Positions 43,107-52,373 of a DNA stretch of 64,000 nt are shown here, in pieces; the first letter of the stretch is position 1, and each line of letters begins with the position of its first letter. The DNA comes from Dyadobacter endophyticus (lineage in GTDB: Bacteria > Bacteroidota > Bacteroidia > Cytophagales > Spirosomataceae), in contig NZ_BMIA01000002.1 of NCBI RefSeq assembly GCF_014641595.1, positions 558,001-622,000 of the forward strand. Direction: 5' to 3'. The notes under the pieces are model-generated. The model was given only the letters and a program-made list of their open reading frames with translations. It made no database searches and had not been told where the DNA came from. The position numbers were made by a program, and so were the translations under genes.

Positions 43107-43797
43107 CGCTGAAATTCTCTTTAAGTTCCTTTTTTAGTCTGAGCCTTGCGCCCGGTGGGTAGTCTTTCAGCGCATAGCCATTCCTGATACCATCCAGTAT
43201 CTGTCCACCCAAAAGTGAAGCGGGCTCAAAGTCGCCAAAACGTCTGAGGTCAAGCCCAAGTGCAGTGCAGTTATCTTCAAGTTCTCGTGACAAGCTGGGA
43301 AACTGGGCAAAGCCAAAAAGGTTCTGCCAGATCACGATTTGAAACTTGGATCTGAGCGCTGCCCGCATTTTTTCCAGGAACTGAATACTGGCCACGTACG
43401 CTCCGCCGCCACCGATGATGATGTGAAATATGGCCTGGATTCCCAACTCGTCACACCATTCCTTTAAATCGATGTCGCGGGTGATCAAAGCGGGCAACTG
43501 CTCACTTTCCGGCGCCCCGAAATCCATATACACTTTATCGAAGGGACTATCCGCCAGGCTTTCCACATAACCGATGAAAAGGTCCCGCATGAGTCTTTCA
43601 CGGTTGTCAAGCAGAGAGAAAGCCTCGAAGCGGTTCTGCCCCAAGAAAGCCAGTTGCCTGGTTGAGGTTTTTGTAGAGCTATCCAGGTCTACAAAAAGGG
43701 AAGAGTCGCCAGCTTCTGAAAGAGCCCTCAGGTAGGTATGAAGGCTTTTGCCTACGCCACCTTTGGCCTGGACGATGAAGTGAAATTGCTTTTTCAT
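43099..43797 (-). CDS. ParA-like P-loop ATPase
   Basis: A 232-residue protein with a deviant Walker A typical of ParA/MinD proteins (VQAKGGVGKSLH, residues 9-20) and FVDLDSSTKTSTRQL as the switch region. Such ATPases aid partition or mobilization of elements. It is translationally coupled to the genes on both sides. Confidence 0.82.
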   Translation of the reverse strand: MKKQFHFIVQAKGGVGKSLHTYLRALSEAGDSSLFVDLDSSTKTSTRQLAFLGQNRFEAFSLLDNRERLMRDLFIGYVESLADSPFDKVYMDFGAPESEQLPALITRDIDLKEWCDELGIQAIFHIIIGGGGAYVASIQFLEKMRAALRSKFQIVIWQNLFGFAQFPSLSRELEDNCTALGLDLRRFGDFEPASLLGGQILDGIRNGYALKDYPPGARLRLKKELKENFSDE

Positions 43798-44165
43798 TGT
43801 TTGTTTGAATGTTTTGATTTGAACTTAAATTGGTCTTGTAGCTTGATTTCATCCGGATCGGTTACCTTGAAAGCGCTGGGTTGATTGCTTTCAACATATG
43901 ATCGTTGATCCGGCTTTGGTTTGGGCTTTTCCACAGCCCCGGGGGTAGCCTCGGTTTTCTTGCCCTTGAAGTAAAACCGGCAGTAGCGCACATCTTCAGC
44001 CGTGATAAGTCCTGGCCTGCCCAATTTGGCGCTGATCAAATCGGCGATCCTGGCTCGCGTCAGTCCAGCCATCAGCTCCTGGTGAAAAAGCTTGAACAGG
44101 TTTTCTCTGCGTTTTCTGTCCTTTTGCTCGAAGAGCTCGATCAGCAGCTTCTCATCGATCAGCAT
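43794..44165 (-). CDS. Hypothetical protein of the mobilization operon
   Basis: A 123-residue hydrophilic protein with an N-terminal helical segment (LIELFEQKDRKRRENLFKLF) and a lysine/proline-rich second half (PKPKPDQRSY). Family unknown. It overlaps the genes on both sides (14 bp and 4 bp). Confidence 0.6.
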   Translation of the reverse strand: MLIDEKLLIELFEQKDRKRRENLFKLFHQELMAGLTRARIADLISAKLGRPGLITAEDVRYCRFYFKGKKTEATPGAVEKPKPKPDQRSYVESNQPSAFKVTDPDEIKLQDQFKFKSKHSNKQ

Positions 44166-44475
44166 CGGACTCAGCAGTTGTTCCGGTAAGCACTATACGA
44201 CTGCCTAGTTGCGGGTGAAAAGAAGGATCGTAGCTCAGGTAGCCGTACCTGACCAGCTCCCGCATGCACTTATGATAAGTCGCACCGGATTTGATCCTGG
44301 AAAAACCCATCAGCTTCCGGCGGCTGGCATGAAACGGGATTTTTTGGATTCCGTTACCATAGTAAAGAAGCGCGGTGTAAAGGCTGATGTGATAAGAGTT
44401 GAGCCGGTCATCGGATTTGATCACTTCAAGTGCCGGCATGTCCATAGCAGCACTTGCCTGATTGTGCCTTTTCAT
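44152..44475 (-). CDS. Winged-helix-like hypothetical protein
   Basis: A 107-residue protein from the ATG at 44475. Helical text (ISLYTALLYYGNG, ASRRKLMGFSRIKSGATYH, MRELVRYGYLSYD) looks like a winged helix with an ending wing, common in regulators of Bacteroidota conjugative elements. It overlaps the upstream HTH gene by 4 bp. Confidence 0.65.
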   Translation of the reverse strand: MKRHNQASAAMDMPALEVIKSDDRLNSYHISLYTALLYYGNGIQKIPFHASRRKLMGFSRIKSGATYHKCMRELVRYGYLSYDPSFHPQLGSRIVLTGTTAESDADR

Positions 44476-44741
44476 CGCTTGGAGCCGTTTTGGTTGAGCA
44501 TGGCAGCGATGTCGCGCTGACTGTAAAAGAAGCATCCGCCGATCTTGGTGAACCGAAGGTGTCCCTGGATGCGAAGGTTCTGTAAGGTGCCGGGCGAAAT
44601 GCTCAGCATCTTTCGTACCTGAGCGCTTCTCAGCCAGGTGCCCTCCAAGGGCTTGTCCTGGGAAAGAATGGATTTGAGCTCTGCAACGATTTCTGTTTTT
44701 AGGTTTTGCAGATCCTCTCTGGTGATCATCTCTACATTCAT
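44472..44741 (-). CDS. Excisionase/MerR-like HTH protein
   Basis: An 89-residue protein with a short helical N-terminus and a MerR-like HTH (LRSAQVRKMLSISPGTLQNL, then RFTKIGGCFFYSQRDIAAML). Such proteins regulate integrative elements or act as excisionases. It is first in the five-gene mobilization operon. Confidence 0.82.
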   Translation of the reverse strand: MNVEMITREDLQNLKTEIVAELKSILSQDKPLEGTWLRSAQVRKMLSISPGTLQNLRIQGHLRFTKIGGCFFYSQRDIAAMLNQNGSKR

Positions 44742-44847
44742 TTTGCTGCAAGTTTATTGTGAAACATCCCGGCATAAAAACGGCCGGTTGCTTGCAAAAA
44801 TGAACTGGGGGAGACTGATTCCAATGACCAAACTTAGCAGCTGGTCA

Positions 44848-45621
44848 TCACTTACCCGGCTTTGAACCAGTCAGCACGATTGTGAAGAGCTGCAAATCCT
44901 TGGGTACCTCGACGGCCTTGCTCGTCTTTTCTTTCTGGACTGGAAAGTAATTGCGGGCTGTTTCGATGGGGATCGGTTTGCGGTCGTGCGTGAAATATTT
45001 ACTTACCAGCTTATACCAAGCGGCTTGACCCTGAAAGTTGAAAAGCCTGCGCCCATCGGCAAGGACCAGATCTTGTAACTGATGGACGAGGTGGATGAAA
45101 GCACCCAGGTGCTTGTCGCGGATATCGATCTTGGTGCTCGGCTCAAATTGTCGAAGAGCCTGGAGCTGACTTTCAAGGTCAGTGATTTGCTCTTTGAGGC
45201 CGAGGATCTCTTTGTTATTTTCTGCAATAACCGCTTCCAAGGCCTGCGAGGAGTTCCACTGATCGATTGAGTGGAGGAACGTTTGGAATGCTTTCAGCTG
45301 CTCAATTTGTTCTTTGGAGCGAAGGGCTTTTCGGGAGAATGGATCCAAAAGCTTTAAAAGTGCAATCCGCGTCGACACGATCTCGGATACGTAGCGATGA
45401 AAACTTTGTTCGGAATCAGAGAACTTCTTAGTATGATGCCCGAGGTGGAAATTGTAAAAATCGGAAAAGTCCCGCTCTTGTAAATGGTAGAGCTTTAAAA
45501 GGAAGTGGTTGTCATGAAATGAACTTCGGATGAAAGGAGTACCAATCTCGAATTTATGGGGTTTGAAATTCCAAGGATCACGGACTTTAAAATAGGAGTT
45601 AGACATGGCATTTTTAACCAT
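44848..45621 (-). CDS. Coiled-coil protein of the element, unknown function
   Basis: A 257-residue protein. A central coiled coil is visible (ALEAVIAENNKEILGLKEQI, TDLESQLQALRQFE); a second part (LFNFQGQAAWYKLVSKYFTH) is globular. The family is uncertain (RteC-like proteins are an alternative that I could not support). ATG at 45621. It lies 106 bp upstream of the excisionase-like gene. Confidence 0.55.
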   Translation of the reverse strand: MVKNAMSNSYFKVRDPWNFKPHKFEIGTPFIRSSFHDNHFLLKLYHLQERDFSDFYNFHLGHHTKKFSDSEQSFHRYVSEIVSTRIALLKLLDPFSRKALRSKEQIEQLKAFQTFLHSIDQWNSSQALEAVIAENNKEILGLKEQITDLESQLQALRQFEPSTKIDIRDKHLGAFIHLVHQLQDLVLADGRRLFNFQGQAAWYKLVSKYFTHDRKPIPIETARNYFPVQKEKTSKAVEVPKDLQLFTIVLTGSKPGK

Positions 45622-45746
45622 AAGTTACATGTTGCATTAGAAAAATGCAAGCAGGATTAGCCGTAAATTTAGACTGTAAGCTCGGGTTCACGACGGCTTG
45701 GCGTCGGACTTTGAACAGATAATGAAGCCACCGGTTCGATTCAACT

Positions 45747-46757
45747 TTAGTTATACATACCGCTGGCCCTCACTAACCTCTCCTTGATCACCTTCTGGAA
45801 GCTCTCTGGACCTGATACTTTAACCCGATCCCCGTAGGAAAGAATCAAACTCTCTAGTTCATAGTTCGGTATCACGTCTATGGATACGACTACCTCCGAT
45901 TCATTCTCTGAAATTTTTTTCTGAGATCCGTGTAACGGCTTCGACAGCACATAAGGAGCTGCATCTTTGTTAAAAGTTAGCGTGATCAAAACTGGTTCCG
46001 CGTCCTGGTAAAGGGTAACTCCGATGATATCTTCAAAGTAATCATCGAAATTATAGTCGCAGTTTGAGATATAAGGAGTGTTTGAATCATGAATCGTAAT
46101 GATGCGATCCAGCGCGAAGGTGGATATCCTGTCCCAGGTTTCGGATAAACCCAGTAAGAACCACCGGTTATTGTATTGCTTCAAATAGTAAGGGTGAACC
46201 TGATACTCTTTTGGGATCTCACTTCTGTATGATTGATATTCAAGGCAGAGAACCTTTTTATACAAGATTGCTTGAAACAGCTCGCCCAAATACTCGATGC
46301 CCTTCAAATAGCGATTATTGTCAAAGCTGATGATAGTCTCCTGATGTTTTTCCAGTAGGAAAGTTTGTTCCATTTTCGGTGCCAGCTCATTTACCCACTC
46401 AAATTGAGGCATTCCCTTAAAACGAGATAGTATTTGCATGGCTGATGCGATCTGCTCCAACTCAACCTGGTTTAGAGGCTGGTTATTAATGGAAAACTTT
46501 GTATCACTGTAGCGATAGAATATTCTTTTGCCATCTCGATGTCTTTCCAGCGGTATACTCCCACCTTCGTCACTCTCAAGATAGCGGATATCCTGTTCGA
46601 TCTGCCGTCTACTTATGCCGTTGCTGTCTGGATCGATTTCGAGCAAGGCGTTGCTGCACGCATCGATCAGATCTTGCATGAAATATTTTTTAGCGGGATT
46701 CGAGAAGCAACGATCCAATACCCGAAATCGCGTATATGCGTTTTTGTTAATTGCCAT
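45747..46757 (-). CDS. capW: CapW-like WYL-domain regulator of CBASS
   Basis: About 336 residues from the ATG at 46757 (MAINKNAYTRFRVLDRC); a longer frame to 46820 would cover the operator. It has an N-terminal winged HTH (RRQIEQDIRYLES) and a WYL domain (KVLCLEYQSYRS, HPYYLKQYNNRWFLLG). In known systems CapW is a ligand-responsive repressor divergent from CBASS genes; this gene has that exact arrangement. Confidence 0.88.
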   Translation of the reverse strand: MAINKNAYTRFRVLDRCFSNPAKKYFMQDLIDACSNALLEIDPDSNGISRRQIEQDIRYLESDEGGSIPLERHRDGKRIFYRYSDTKFSINNQPLNQVELEQIASAMQILSRFKGMPQFEWVNELAPKMEQTFLLEKHQETIISFDNNRYLKGIEYLGELFQAILYKKVLCLEYQSYRSEIPKEYQVHPYYLKQYNNRWFLLGLSETWDRISTFALDRIITIHDSNTPYISNCDYNFDDYFEDIIGVTLYQDAEPVLITLTFNKDAAPYVLSKPLHGSQKKISENESEVVVSIDVIPNYELESLILSYGDRVKVSGPESFQKVIKERLVRASGMYN

Positions 46758-46790
46758 GCAGAGGAGTGTTTTTTCAAAATTAATTTTTTC

Positions 46791-46809
46791 TGCGCAGATA
46801 GACTGCGCA
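46791..46809. promoter_or_regulatory. Inverted repeat, likely CapW operator
   Basis: TGCGCAG (46791-46797) and CTGCGCA (46803-46809) are perfect inverted halves with 5 bp between, extended by TTTTC and GAAAA flanks. It lies 34 bp upstream of the capW ATG and 45 bp upstream of the CD-NTase ATG, the usual place for a divergent repressor site. Confidence 0.75.
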
Positions 46810-46853
46810 TGAAAAGGCAAAATTTGACTTGATGAAAAACAAAAGCGAAAATT

Positions 46854-47882
46854 ATGGCAAACTTAAACTACGAGAGAAGGCTAATGAACCTCAATGCCCG
46901 TCGTTTTGACGAGCAAGTGGGCAAAGCAGATTTATCGGAATCATACGGGAAATTTATCCTTCCAAAAAATCTGGAATACCTCATTGAATCCATGAGACCG
47001 ATTGAAAAAAAATACAATGATGTAACACTTGTTGCCGCTGAAAATGTGAAAAAGCATTTGGAACGGGATCTGTCGCTTCATTTTAACCGCGCATACCGAA
47101 CTCAGGGATCAGTGAAGACTAGCACCAATATTAAGTTGCATAGTGATATTGATTTGTTGGTACTCGTTGACCGCTACCAGTTTTTGGAGCCAGCCTTATG
47201 CCCACCGCAGTACCCATACACGGATTCCATTCCAGACGACGATATTTGGTTATTGAGACGTCAATCTACAACCATCATGCAAAATCAGTATGACGATGTA
47301 GATACAACAGGTAAAAAATCGATCTCGATTACAAATAAGAATTTACGACGTAAGGTCGACCTCGTATTTAGTTTCTGGTATGACACACAAAGGTACTCGG
47401 AGGCAAATGATGAATTCTATCGCGGTATTTGTTTGTACGATTTTCCCGCAAAGAAGAGACTTCCAGATTTCCCATTTGCACACATTAGCAATGTTAATTG
47501 GAAAGGTGAAAATACTCTTGATGGGAGTCGAAAGGGGATTAGGTTGGTGAAGACGTTAAAGGCCGATTCGGAAGATCGAATCAAGCTTTCAAGTTTCGAA
47601 CTGACTTGTTTGGTTCATTCAATTGAAAATTCAGATCTTTTTTATCGAAATCGTGAAGAGTTAAAAATCGCGATCAGTATCTCCTCGCAGATTGGTAAAA
47701 TGCTCTCGGACTCTGTATACCGTAAGAGCATAAAGAGTCCCAACGCAACCGAAAAACCTTTTGATAACGATGATTGCTTGTCTGGTTTACGGAATCTTAA
47801 AGAAGATCTTGACCAGCTAATCAAAGATTGCGCGGGCGAATTGAACAATTTTTTAACTAAAAGATCACTCTTAATATACTAG
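46854..47882 (+). CDS. CD-NTase (CBASS cyclic nucleotide synthase)
   Basis: A 342-residue protein of the CD-NTase fold. The nucleotidyltransferase motif is GSVKTSTNIKLHSDIDLLV (G85-S86, D98, D100), and the third acid is likely in RRKVDLVFSFW (about residue 168). CBASS synthases make a cyclic oligonucleotide on phage infection; those linked to TIR-STING usually make c-di-GMP, which is the inference here. The effector gene starts 2 nt after the stop. Confidence 0.9.
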   Translation: MANLNYERRLMNLNARRFDEQVGKADLSESYGKFILPKNLEYLIESMRPIEKKYNDVTLVAAENVKKHLERDLSLHFNRAYRTQGSVKTSTNIKLHSDIDLLVLVDRYQFLEPALCPPQYPYTDSIPDDDIWLLRRQSTTIMQNQYDDVDTTGKKSISITNKNLRRKVDLVFSFWYDTQRYSEANDEFYRGICLYDFPAKKRLPDFPFAHISNVNWKGENTLDGSRKGIRLVKTLKADSEDRIKLSSFELTCLVHSIENSDLFYRNREELKIAISISSQIGKMLSDSVYRKSIKSPNATEKPFDNDDCLSGLRNLKEDLDQLIKDCAGELNNFLTKRSLLIY

Positions 47883-47884
47883 TC

Positions 47885-48835
47885 ATGGAATTAAAACCAC
47901 GCGTTTTTATTGGCTCGTCCTCAGAAGGTTTGGATGTAGCCAAATATGTTAAATCTTATCTGGGTACTGACTTTGATTGTTACCTATGGAACGACGATAT
48001 TTTCAAAAACAACGAAAGTGTCTTCGAGACTTTGTTGAAAAGCGCCAGTCTTTTCGACTTTGGTATTATGGTAGCCACAAAGGACGATTTTTTGAACAGC
48101 CGTGGAACCGAATTTGAAAGTGCACGGGATAATGTTGTTTTTGAATACGGCTTGTTCTTAGGCAGGGTTGGTCCTGGCCGCGCATTTGTCATTCAAGAGG
48201 AAGGAACCAAACTCCCCTCAGACTTATATGGAATTACAACCCCTAGGTTTGAAAAACTGCCAAATCTGGTTCATGCTGACAAGCTCAATAATGAATTGAG
48301 AAAAATCAGTAAATCAATGAAGGAGAAGATCAGCATCGGTGAGCTAGGTTTGTTACCTTCAACTGCTTTGGCGATTGGTTATTTCGACAACTTCGTGGCA
48401 CTTACCTGTGAAAGTCTGTGTACAAAAGGTGAGTTAGTTGTAGAAGGGAAAACATTTAAAGAATTTTCATTCTGTATTGTAATTCCTGACGATTTGGACA
48501 GCGATATCAAAAAGCGATCAAACCTGTTCTGTACCAAGCACAAGCTCCGCCAGGTTCCCATTCAGGCAGCCGGTAGAAGTTACCCCATTTGGGTTTCCTA
48601 TCAGGATGGTGATCGTGTGCTGAAAATTTATGACATGCCGACCACTTTAAACGGCATAGACCGAGCGATAGAGATGTATATGCGAAAAGGCCATATCGGA
48701 AAAACAGAAGAACAGCAATTGCTCGAAGACCGTGAACTCCGAAATTTTACAAGAGTACTTCAACTACTGATTGACAATGATTCTTACTGCAAGCATTTAG
48801 TACAAATTGTAAACGAAAATAATACGTCAATTTAG
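47885..48835 (+). CDS. cap12: TIR-STING fusion effector (Cap12-like)
   Basis: A 316-residue protein. The N-terminal TIR-like part (about 1-145) contains RVFIGSSSEGLDVAKYV and NVVFEYGLF; E87 lies at the likely catalytic position. The C-terminal part begins with LLPSTALAIGYFDNFV, characteristic of bacterial STING domains (about 160-310). In known systems c-di-GMP binding makes the protein form filaments and degrade NAD+. It is cotranscribed with the CD-NTase. Confidence 0.9.
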   Translation: MELKPRVFIGSSSEGLDVAKYVKSYLGTDFDCYLWNDDIFKNNESVFETLLKSASLFDFGIMVATKDDFLNSRGTEFESARDNVVFEYGLFLGRVGPGRAFVIQEEGTKLPSDLYGITTPRFEKLPNLVHADKLNNELRKISKSMKEKISIGELGLLPSTALAIGYFDNFVALTCESLCTKGELVVEGKTFKEFSFCIVIPDDLDSDIKKRSNLFCTKHKLRQVPIQAAGRSYPIWVSYQDGDRVLKIYDMPTTLNGIDRAIEMYMRKGHIGKTEEQQLLEDRELRNFTRVLQLLIDNDSYCKHLVQIVNENNTSI

Positions 48836-49025
48836 TGAGATAGATAAATCAGCGACACCTTGTTTTACGAAGGTTCGATTGGAAAATCTCAGTGGACGAA
48901 TCATTTTAACTCTAATTTTAGGGTCGGAAAAACGCTTAAGGATCCGACCCTGGGAATTGCTCGCATCATGTGTAGTGGCTCTACAGTTCCGCTACATCTA
49001 CAAGTCGGCAAAATGTAGGACAAAA

Positions 49026-50003
49026 CTACGTTTTGGTTTTCCTTGCCAACTTTGCCATCCGTAGGTCTCGCCAGTAGGCCTGTTCTCGAATCCGTTCTTT
49101 TGTTTCTTCGTAGAGTGCCTCGATTTGGTCCCAGAAAGGCGCACTGGCAGAGTGTTCGGACGCAAATTCGATCGGAGTCTTACCACCCAACGAGCTGTGC
49201 GGCCGGAAATAGTTGTAGTGGAATTGCCATTGAGAAAGTTTGTCGTCCAATTCGGGGTCTCGCAGGTCAACCGTCGAGTAGAATTCTTGAAGATCAGTCT
49301 GCTGGCTTCGTTCGACTTTGCCGTTTAGATGTGGTGACCTGGGTTTTATGGGGCGAAACTTGATGCAATAATCCATCAACTTCTGCTGAAATGCGACCGC
49401 AAAAAACTCCTGTCCTCTGTCCGTCTGAATACGTTGAATGGGATAATGAAATTCCTCGATGAGTTTATCCAGAAAATCGATTGAATTGGCGGCCGACCGA
49501 CGCTTGTAAAGTTTCAACACCCTAAGGCGGGTACAATCATCAATCGCTGTGTATTGATATAGGCCAGCTCTGATCTTGCAAACGTCTAACTGCACACGTT
49601 CACCAGGAACGAGCTTAGCATATCGAATTGGGGGACGATGTTTAGTAAATCGACGAATAGGTGCAACTGAATGCTTTTCGAGTATTCGCGCTACGGTAGA
49701 AGTTGAAATCTTTAAATCATGTAGCCTGAACAGATGAGAGCAGATTCTGAGTTTTCCATACTTGAATTCATCGCGCACCTTCAGCACGAGGGCTTCGTCT
49801 TCAGGAACATACTTTTGTCGCCCGAACCGATGCGGACGGTGAGACCGATCTGTAAAGAGATTTTCGTCCTTCCGTTTTATCCAACGCTGTAATGTAGATC
49901 TGGCAATCCCGCACCTCCTGGCTGCAACCGATACGTTCCCGATTTGCTTATAGAGGGTAACCCATTTTTCCCTTGCTTCTGCTTTCAGGCTTTCGGTGGC
50001 CAT
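49026..50003 (-). CDS. IS481-like transposase
   Basis: A 325-residue DDE transposase. An N-terminal HTH (YKQIGNVSVAARRCGIARST) precedes an rve integrase domain (YTAIDDCTRLRVLKL, RIQTDRGQEFF, SPHLNGKVERSQQTD) with D-D-E as expected for IS481. It appears full length and intact. The IS ends were not resolved by eye. It separates CBASS from BREX. Confidence 0.9.
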   Translation of the reverse strand: MATESLKAEAREKWVTLYKQIGNVSVAARRCGIARSTLQRWIKRKDENLFTDRSHRPHRFGRQKYVPEDEALVLKVRDEFKYGKLRICSHLFRLHDLKISTSTVARILEKHSVAPIRRFTKHRPPIRYAKLVPGERVQLDVCKIRAGLYQYTAIDDCTRLRVLKLYKRRSAANSIDFLDKLIEEFHYPIQRIQTDRGQEFFAVAFQQKLMDYCIKFRPIKPRSPHLNGKVERSQQTDLQEFYSTVDLRDPELDDKLSQWQFHYNYFRPHSSLGGKTPIEFASEHSASAPFWDQIEALYEETKERIREQAYWRDLRMAKLARKTKT

Positions 50004-50030
50004 AACAACATAATTTGAATCCGCATCGTC

Positions 50031-50084
50031 TCATTTTTTCTCACAACCCTCGGGATAAGTGGGAGGGATTGCGAGAAAAAATGA
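50031..50084. repeat. Near-perfect 20-bp stem beside the transposase
   Basis: TCATTTTTTCTCACAACCC at 50031-50049 is complementary, with two or three mismatches, to GGGATTGCGAGAAAAAATGA (50065-50084), spaced by about 15 nt. It lies 27 bp upstream of the transposase start. It may be an end of the insertion, a regulatory hairpin or a remnant of two ends. Confidence 0.6.
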
Positions 50085-50211
50085 TCATTAATGTAACGAC
50101 TTCCTGGAATTAATCGATGATCCAAATATGACTTTTTGAAGGATCAGAAATGATTGTAAGTGTAGCGAATGTTATGAACCATCACACATCATGCTAGGCA
50201 AAGCATATTAA

Positions 50212-52311
50212 TTATTCCATCCATTCCACAATTTCAGGAAGTTCGCGACACACTTCTTTTAGTTTTTTTGAAAATGGAGAATTCATGTCCTTGAGAACAA
50301 TTATTAGTGTATCTATCGCTCTCGTAAATGGAATGAGAGTCCATTGATTTACAAATTTTTCCCTTTTCTCATCCTCGGTTTCCAAAGCTATGCTTAACTG
50401 ATCGGAATCGTCCTCGTTTTTGTAGGCCTTTGCTTTTGCTGATACAAATTCATCTAAATTCATACAGACTACCGTCCAGCCTTCCAATCCTCGACAAGCT
50501 TCATAGGGTACTATTCGATGCTGGTCAATTTTGACTGGATACTCTCTTCTTAGATCCTTATTTGTGCCGTCCCAAAAGTCGATTTTGCCTTCATATTCCT
50601 TTACCAGGCTACAAGAAGATAATTTTACGATTTTCTTTGTTTCACTTCCATCTCCGTTGGAACTGCTGTGAATTTCTTCTTCTCTTCGGACAATCAATGT
50701 GTTTGGTACAATAAACATCATTTCATATGCCTTATTCCCATTTTTCTTACAAAGTTCATATTGTTCTTGGTGCAATTCATATGTATAGGTCGAAGTCACA
50801 ATAATTTTTCCACCTACAAACCCGTCATTTGGTTCTAACTCCCATCCTGGTAAACCAAATTTTTCCGCAAACATGTTTGCAAAGTGGACAAGATTGACCT
50901 TTTGGCGAAAGGATTTTCTTTCGTTTGTCTGTACGTAATCAATGTTAGGCTTCCATCTTGGTCTTACCCATTTGGCTGATTTTCCACTTCTAGTCATTTG
51001 ATCAGAAGCTCTGGCAATCACAACTCTTGAAGGGCCGAATATTTTATAAAGTATATCAATCTCTTCATCTAGCCAGTCTTGGGCCTCGTCTATAAAAACA
51101 TAATCCCAATCAATAGCTTGTTGATTTTTCGCCATTTCTAGGGGACTGCCAAGAGCTTTTTTAGCTTCAATAAATTCTATAAGACTTTGACAATATTCGG
51201 GGTATTTTTGAAAAAATGTGTTATCATCTGGTATACTGCTGCGGTCAAATATCTCGAATCCTTCTAATAGATCAATGAAGAATTTATGAAGTGTTATTAT
51301 TCTAACGCTCTCCTGACCCGCGCTGTCTGGAATTCCTGCCAACGTTAAGGTCCTTCGTAAATCAGCAACGAGAGCAAAGTTAAAAGTTAAGATCAGGCAA
51401 CGAAAACCGTAGTTAACGCATAAATCACTTGCCACTGTTAAAAGTTTAACGGTTTTCCCGGTGCCAGCTCTACCTGAAAATATGACAAATTTCCCATTTT
51501 GATCGGTATTTAAAATTGCATCTGCATATTTCTGCCCGGTTAGTATTTTTTTAGTTAACCTTTCAAAGTGCTGTCTCGTAATGTTTCCGGCATTATTTTT
51601 CACAACGTTGAATAACTGAAAAGCCTTGTCGAAATTGTCGAGATCATATCCATTTTCTCGTCTTACACCAGAGCTAAAAGCAAAGAAAGGTACTTTACCC
51701 TCTAAGCTAAGTCCGGATTCGTAAGGCGTATTCTCTGAGCATGCCAGCTGGAGTAACCAATCTATTTTGAAATTTGATGGTAAATAGTTGTGTGGTTTGC
51801 GTCCAGTCATTTGGTTTAAATCCTGAGCTGAAACGTTTTTCAACCATATCAAATTTACTATATATGGAGAATAACCAATTTCATCGAAATTTTTGAAGTA
51901 CCGTAGTAGCGAGTACTTCTGTTTATTACTTTGATAAGTAACGTCATGATCGCGGCCATTATACTTAACTAGAAGATTGCCCGTGTTGCCAAGACTAACA
52001 TCTTCTTTATGGTGATTCTTGAGTTCTATTACAAAACAGAAATTACTAAAATATACATTTCGATTAACGTACTCTTCCCGGTCTTTTGGCTTAAATTTGA
52101 GCTTTCTTACAAATCCCTTTCCAAATTGGCCAATGACTACAATGTCAATGTCCTTTACCTCTTGGCCGAACAAGGTTAGGTTCGTCGCAATAATTAGGTT
52201 GAAATCCTCCACCTCAGTTGGGATTTGCTCTTCGAAAATTTTTTTTAAATCGAGGCCTGCTTGATACTCATGTGTACCCTCCTGACCGGTAACCTTGATA
52301 ATTCGAGACAT
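50212..52311 (-). CDS. BREX-associated nuclease-helicase (NERD-like plus UvrD-like)
   Basis: A 699-residue protein. The N-terminal part has a PD-(D/E)xK-like pattern (VKDIDIVVIG with D56, then FVIELKNHH with E96 and K98), as in NERD nucleases. A superfamily 1 helicase follows: Walker A SGRAGTGKTVK (about residue 280), DEAQD (about 408), and a late LIPFTRAIDTLIIVL motif. It lies 62 bp downstream of brxL on the same strand and is probably an accessory gene of the operon. Its effect on defence is unknown. Confidence 0.78.
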   Translation of the reverse strand: MSRIIKVTGQEGTHEYQAGLDLKKIFEEQIPTEVEDFNLIIATNLTLFGQEVKDIDIVVIGQFGKGFVRKLKFKPKDREEYVNRNVYFSNFCFVIELKNHHKEDVSLGNTGNLLVKYNGRDHDVTYQSNKQKYSLLRYFKNFDEIGYSPYIVNLIWLKNVSAQDLNQMTGRKPHNYLPSNFKIDWLLQLACSENTPYESGLSLEGKVPFFAFSSGVRRENGYDLDNFDKAFQLFNVVKNNAGNITRQHFERLTKKILTGQKYADAILNTDQNGKFVIFSGRAGTGKTVKLLTVASDLCVNYGFRCLILTFNFALVADLRRTLTLAGIPDSAGQESVRIITLHKFFIDLLEGFEIFDRSSIPDDNTFFQKYPEYCQSLIEFIEAKKALGSPLEMAKNQQAIDWDYVFIDEAQDWLDEEIDILYKIFGPSRVVIARASDQMTRSGKSAKWVRPRWKPNIDYVQTNERKSFRQKVNLVHFANMFAEKFGLPGWELEPNDGFVGGKIIVTSTYTYELHQEQYELCKKNGNKAYEMMFIVPNTLIVRREEEIHSSSNGDGSETKKIVKLSSCSLVKEYEGKIDFWDGTNKDLRREYPVKIDQHRIVPYEACRGLEGWTVVCMNLDEFVSAKAKAYKNEDDSDQLSIALETEDEKREKFVNQWTLIPFTRAIDTLIIVLKDMNSPFSKKLKEVCRELPEIVEWME

Positions 52312-52373
52312 GGTATGAAAATCTTGAAAGGATTAATAATAAACCTACTGTCCAAATGATAAATAGCCAAGGT

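Noticed and set aside
44848..45621. RteC-type regulator
   Set aside because: No RteC motif visible; only a coiled coil and an unassigned globular region.
48920..48951. Stem AGGGTCGG/CCGACCCT as the CBASS terminator
   Set aside because: No T-run follows on either strand, so termination is not supported.
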